Assembly: GCA_964453525.1 (NCBI GenBank)
Contig: CAYVOV010000010.1
Coordinates: forward strand, 67,437 to 131,436
DNA from: CAYVOV01 sp964453525
GTDB lineage: Bacteria; Chloroflexota; Dehalococcoidia; Dehalococcoidales; UBA2162
DNA length: 64,000 bases
Reading direction: 5' to 3'
The notes under the pieces are model-generated. The model was given only the letters and a program-made list of their open reading frames with translations. It was not told the origin of the DNA and did no database searches. The stretch's first letter is position 1, and every line of letters begins with the position of its first letter. Positions 62,501 to 64,000 of the stretch are shown piece after piece. Made by a program: the position numbers and the translations under genes.

Positions 62501-64000
62501 GTGACCAGGGTAGCGTTGTTGTTTTGGTTGGTATCGGCCACTTCTGAGCTTGTCACGAATGCCACGTTCACCATCGGTATAGCAAATGTAAAAGGAAGAG
62601 GAATACTTTGAATGAGAGGAGTGGTGACAACAATGGTAAGATTAGCGGTAGTGTCAGCGGTCAGGTCACCAACGTTCCAGGTAACCAGGCCGCCGGCATA
62701 GGAAGCGGAACTGGAGTTGGCGGAGACGAAGGTAGCTCCAGATAGAAGTATATCGGTAACGGTGACATTTGTGGAGGTATCCGGACCGTGATTGGTGACG
62801 CTGAGCGTATAGGTGAGGTTTTCACCGTGAAAAACCGGGTCCGGGCTGGCAGTTTTAGTAATCCCGAGGTCGGCCTTATATTGGGAGACTGTGGTAGTTG
62901 TAATAGCAATGTTGTTGGAATAGTCGCTATCCACAACCTCGGTACTCATTACCATGGCTATATTGGCAACGGGCATAAAGGGTACGAACAGCATGGAAGG
63001 AGCCGTAACGTAAATATCCATGGTGACGTTTTCGCCCACAGCTAGATCGCCGATGTTCCAGGTCACTATACCACCGGAATGGTTTGCCGTACCGGCGGAT
63101 GTATTGCTCGAAATATAGGTGGCACCGGTCAATGCTATTATGTCAAGGACGTAAACTCCGGTGGCATTTTCGGTGCCGTTATTGCTGACCGTCAGCGTGT
63201 AGGTAAGGTTATCACCTATATAGACCGGGTCGGGACTGCCTGTCTTTGTTATTGACAGGTCTGTCTTGACACTGGATACATATGTATCGATAGAAATGGA
63301 GTCGTTATTGGCATTGTTATCCGGTTCGTTTCCATCGACGCTGGCTTCATTGGTGATATTACCTGACGTTAAAGGAGAAGTAGCGATTATGGTAAGGTTG
63401 GCGGTAGCGTTATAAGCCAGGTCACCAACGTTCCAGGTAACTGTTCCCCCGGCATGAGAAGCATCGGTAGAATTGGCTGAAACAAAAGTGGTATTTGCAG
63501 GCAGAGTATCAGTAACAATAACATTGGTAGCGTCATCGGGGCCATTATTGGTGACGTTGAGTATATAGGTGATATTCTCGCCGATGTAAACCGGGTCCGG
63601 GCTATCGGACTTGATAATCGCAAGGTCAGCCTGTAGCAGTGCAGTGCCGTTACCGGAAAGGGGCACGGTAACCGGGTTATCATCGGGGTCATTGGAGTAG
63701 ATGGACATACTGGCTGNNNNNNNNNNNNNNNNNNNNNNNNNNNNNNNNNNNNNNNNNNNNNNNNNNNNNNNNNNNNNNNNNNNNNNNNNNNNNNNNNNNN
63801 NNNNNNNNNNNNNNNNCCGGTATTGTTGACAGAGACCAGCAGGGGAGAGCTGGGAGAGCCGACCTGGACGGAGCCGAAGTTAAGGGAGGCCGGGCTAACG
63901 ACGATATCGGGCTCTGGAAGAGGCGTAGTACCGTTACCGGAGAGAGGCACGGTAACCGGGTTATCATCGGGGTCATTGGAGTAGATGGACATACTGGCTG
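56572..64000 (-). CDS. Giant secreted/surface-anchored DUF11-repeat protein (partial, interrupted by assembly gap)
   Basis: At least 2378 residues left of the gap, plus about 60 right of it; the N-terminus lies outside the window. Order from N to C: a choice-of-anchor-D/ASH unit (F-G-S-V-x-V-G-S, partly lost in the gap), five DUF11 repeats, two SdrD/Cna-B-like domains (G-T-V-F-K-D-L-D-G-N-G-V-Q-T-G-N near 61.7 kb and its copy near 61.4 kb), and eight more DUF11 repeats. Then come a second ASH unit (near 57.5-57.85 kb), a ZU5-like stretch, a CARDB-type domain and a final hydrophobic helix with K-K-L-R (56.58-56.66 kb). Each DUF11 repeat opens D-L-x-I-x-K-x-D-x-x-D-P-V. Many N-x-S/T sites occur. 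It is probably a long cell-wall-free surface stalk or adhesin anchored by its C-terminus. Frames left and right of the N run disagree, so the gap length is not real. Confidence 0.88.
63662..63716. repeat. Exact 55-nt direct repeat, left copy (abuts gap)
   Basis: These 55 bases are identical to 63946-64000; the base just before each copy differs. The segment encodes S-I-Y-S-N-D-P-D-D-N-P-V-T-V-P-L on the minus strand. Confidence 0.9.
63717..63816. other. Assembly gap (100 N)
   Basis: A run of exactly 100 N inside the repeat-rich gene, conventional for a gap of unknown size. Confidence 0.99.
63946..64000. repeat. Exact 55-nt direct repeat, right copy (abuts window end)
   Basis: Identical to 63662-63716 and ends on the last base of the window, just as the other copy ends on the last base before the gap. 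Confidence 0.9.

Overview
The window reads as a piece of an anaerobic, mid-GC bacterial genome, most likely an uncultured Chloroflexota (Dehalococcoidia-like) metagenome assembly. This assignment is inferred from the gene mix: Nfn/formate-dehydrogenase flavin enzymes, a ferredoxin-dependent 2-oxoacid oxidoreductase, solute-binding lipoproteins without permeases, small orphan regulators (a membrane-tethered LuxR protein and an orphan OmpR-type regulator) and a very large DUF11-repeat surface protein. There is no rRNA, convincing tRNA, CRISPR array, phage or transposase gene. The sequence is gapped by 100 N near its right end and appears to stop inside a repeat.

Layout. 1-9.4 kb (minus strand): the start of a TreT-like glycosyltransferase and a tight four-gene redox operon. 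That operon encodes a NuoF-like/GltD-like fusion, a NuoG/FdhA-like molybdopterin subunit with Cys at the Sec position, NfnA and NfnB. 9.4-13.6 kb: a long leader, a peptide-type solute-binding lipoprotein and a UroD-fold protein. 13.8-18.8 kb: a small secreted protein and a cluster of regulators (LuxR-type membrane protein, MerR/excisionase-like HTH, OmpR-like regulator lacking its phospho-acceptor Asp, GAF protein) mixed with tiny unknown ORFs. 18.9-26.5 kb: metabolic genes (amidohydrolase, DapDC-like decarboxylase, GyrI-like protein, alpha/alpha-toroid protein, MmgE/PrpD) and a second solute-binding lipoprotein. Its promoter and leader hairpin are homologous to those of the first.

26.6-36.2 kb: a TPP enzyme divergent from a four-gene 2-oxoacid:ferredoxin oxidoreductase operon whose beta subunit is fused to a polyferredoxin, then HD, S66 peptidase, amidohydrolase and family III CoA-transferase genes. 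36.7-45.1 kb: an Erm-like rRNA methyltransferase, small membrane/unknown proteins, a DinB protein and a full-length Lhr helicase. 45.4-51.8 kb (minus): a complete lipoate-dependent 2-oxoacid dehydrogenase operon in the order E1alpha, E1beta, E2, E3, LipB, LipA. 51.9-56.5 kb: EamA-type transporters, a VOC protein, a second TPP enzyme and a GNAT acetyltransferase. 56.6-64.0 kb: one giant surface protein gene with 13 DUF11 repeats, broken by the assembly gap.

Taken together, the genes describe 2-oxoacid, acyl-CoA and possibly formate metabolism in which electrons move between ferredoxin, NADH and NADPH. Peptides or other small organics are probably captured by the lipoproteins. The most notable points are the NuoF-GltD/FdhA/Nfn operon, the matched promoter-plus-terminator leaders of the two solute-binding genes, a LipB whose catalytic Lys is Glu, an Asp-less response regulator, a 102-bp repeat family with terminal inverted repeats (one copy inside the dehydrogenase operon), and an exact 55-nt duplication at the assembly gap.
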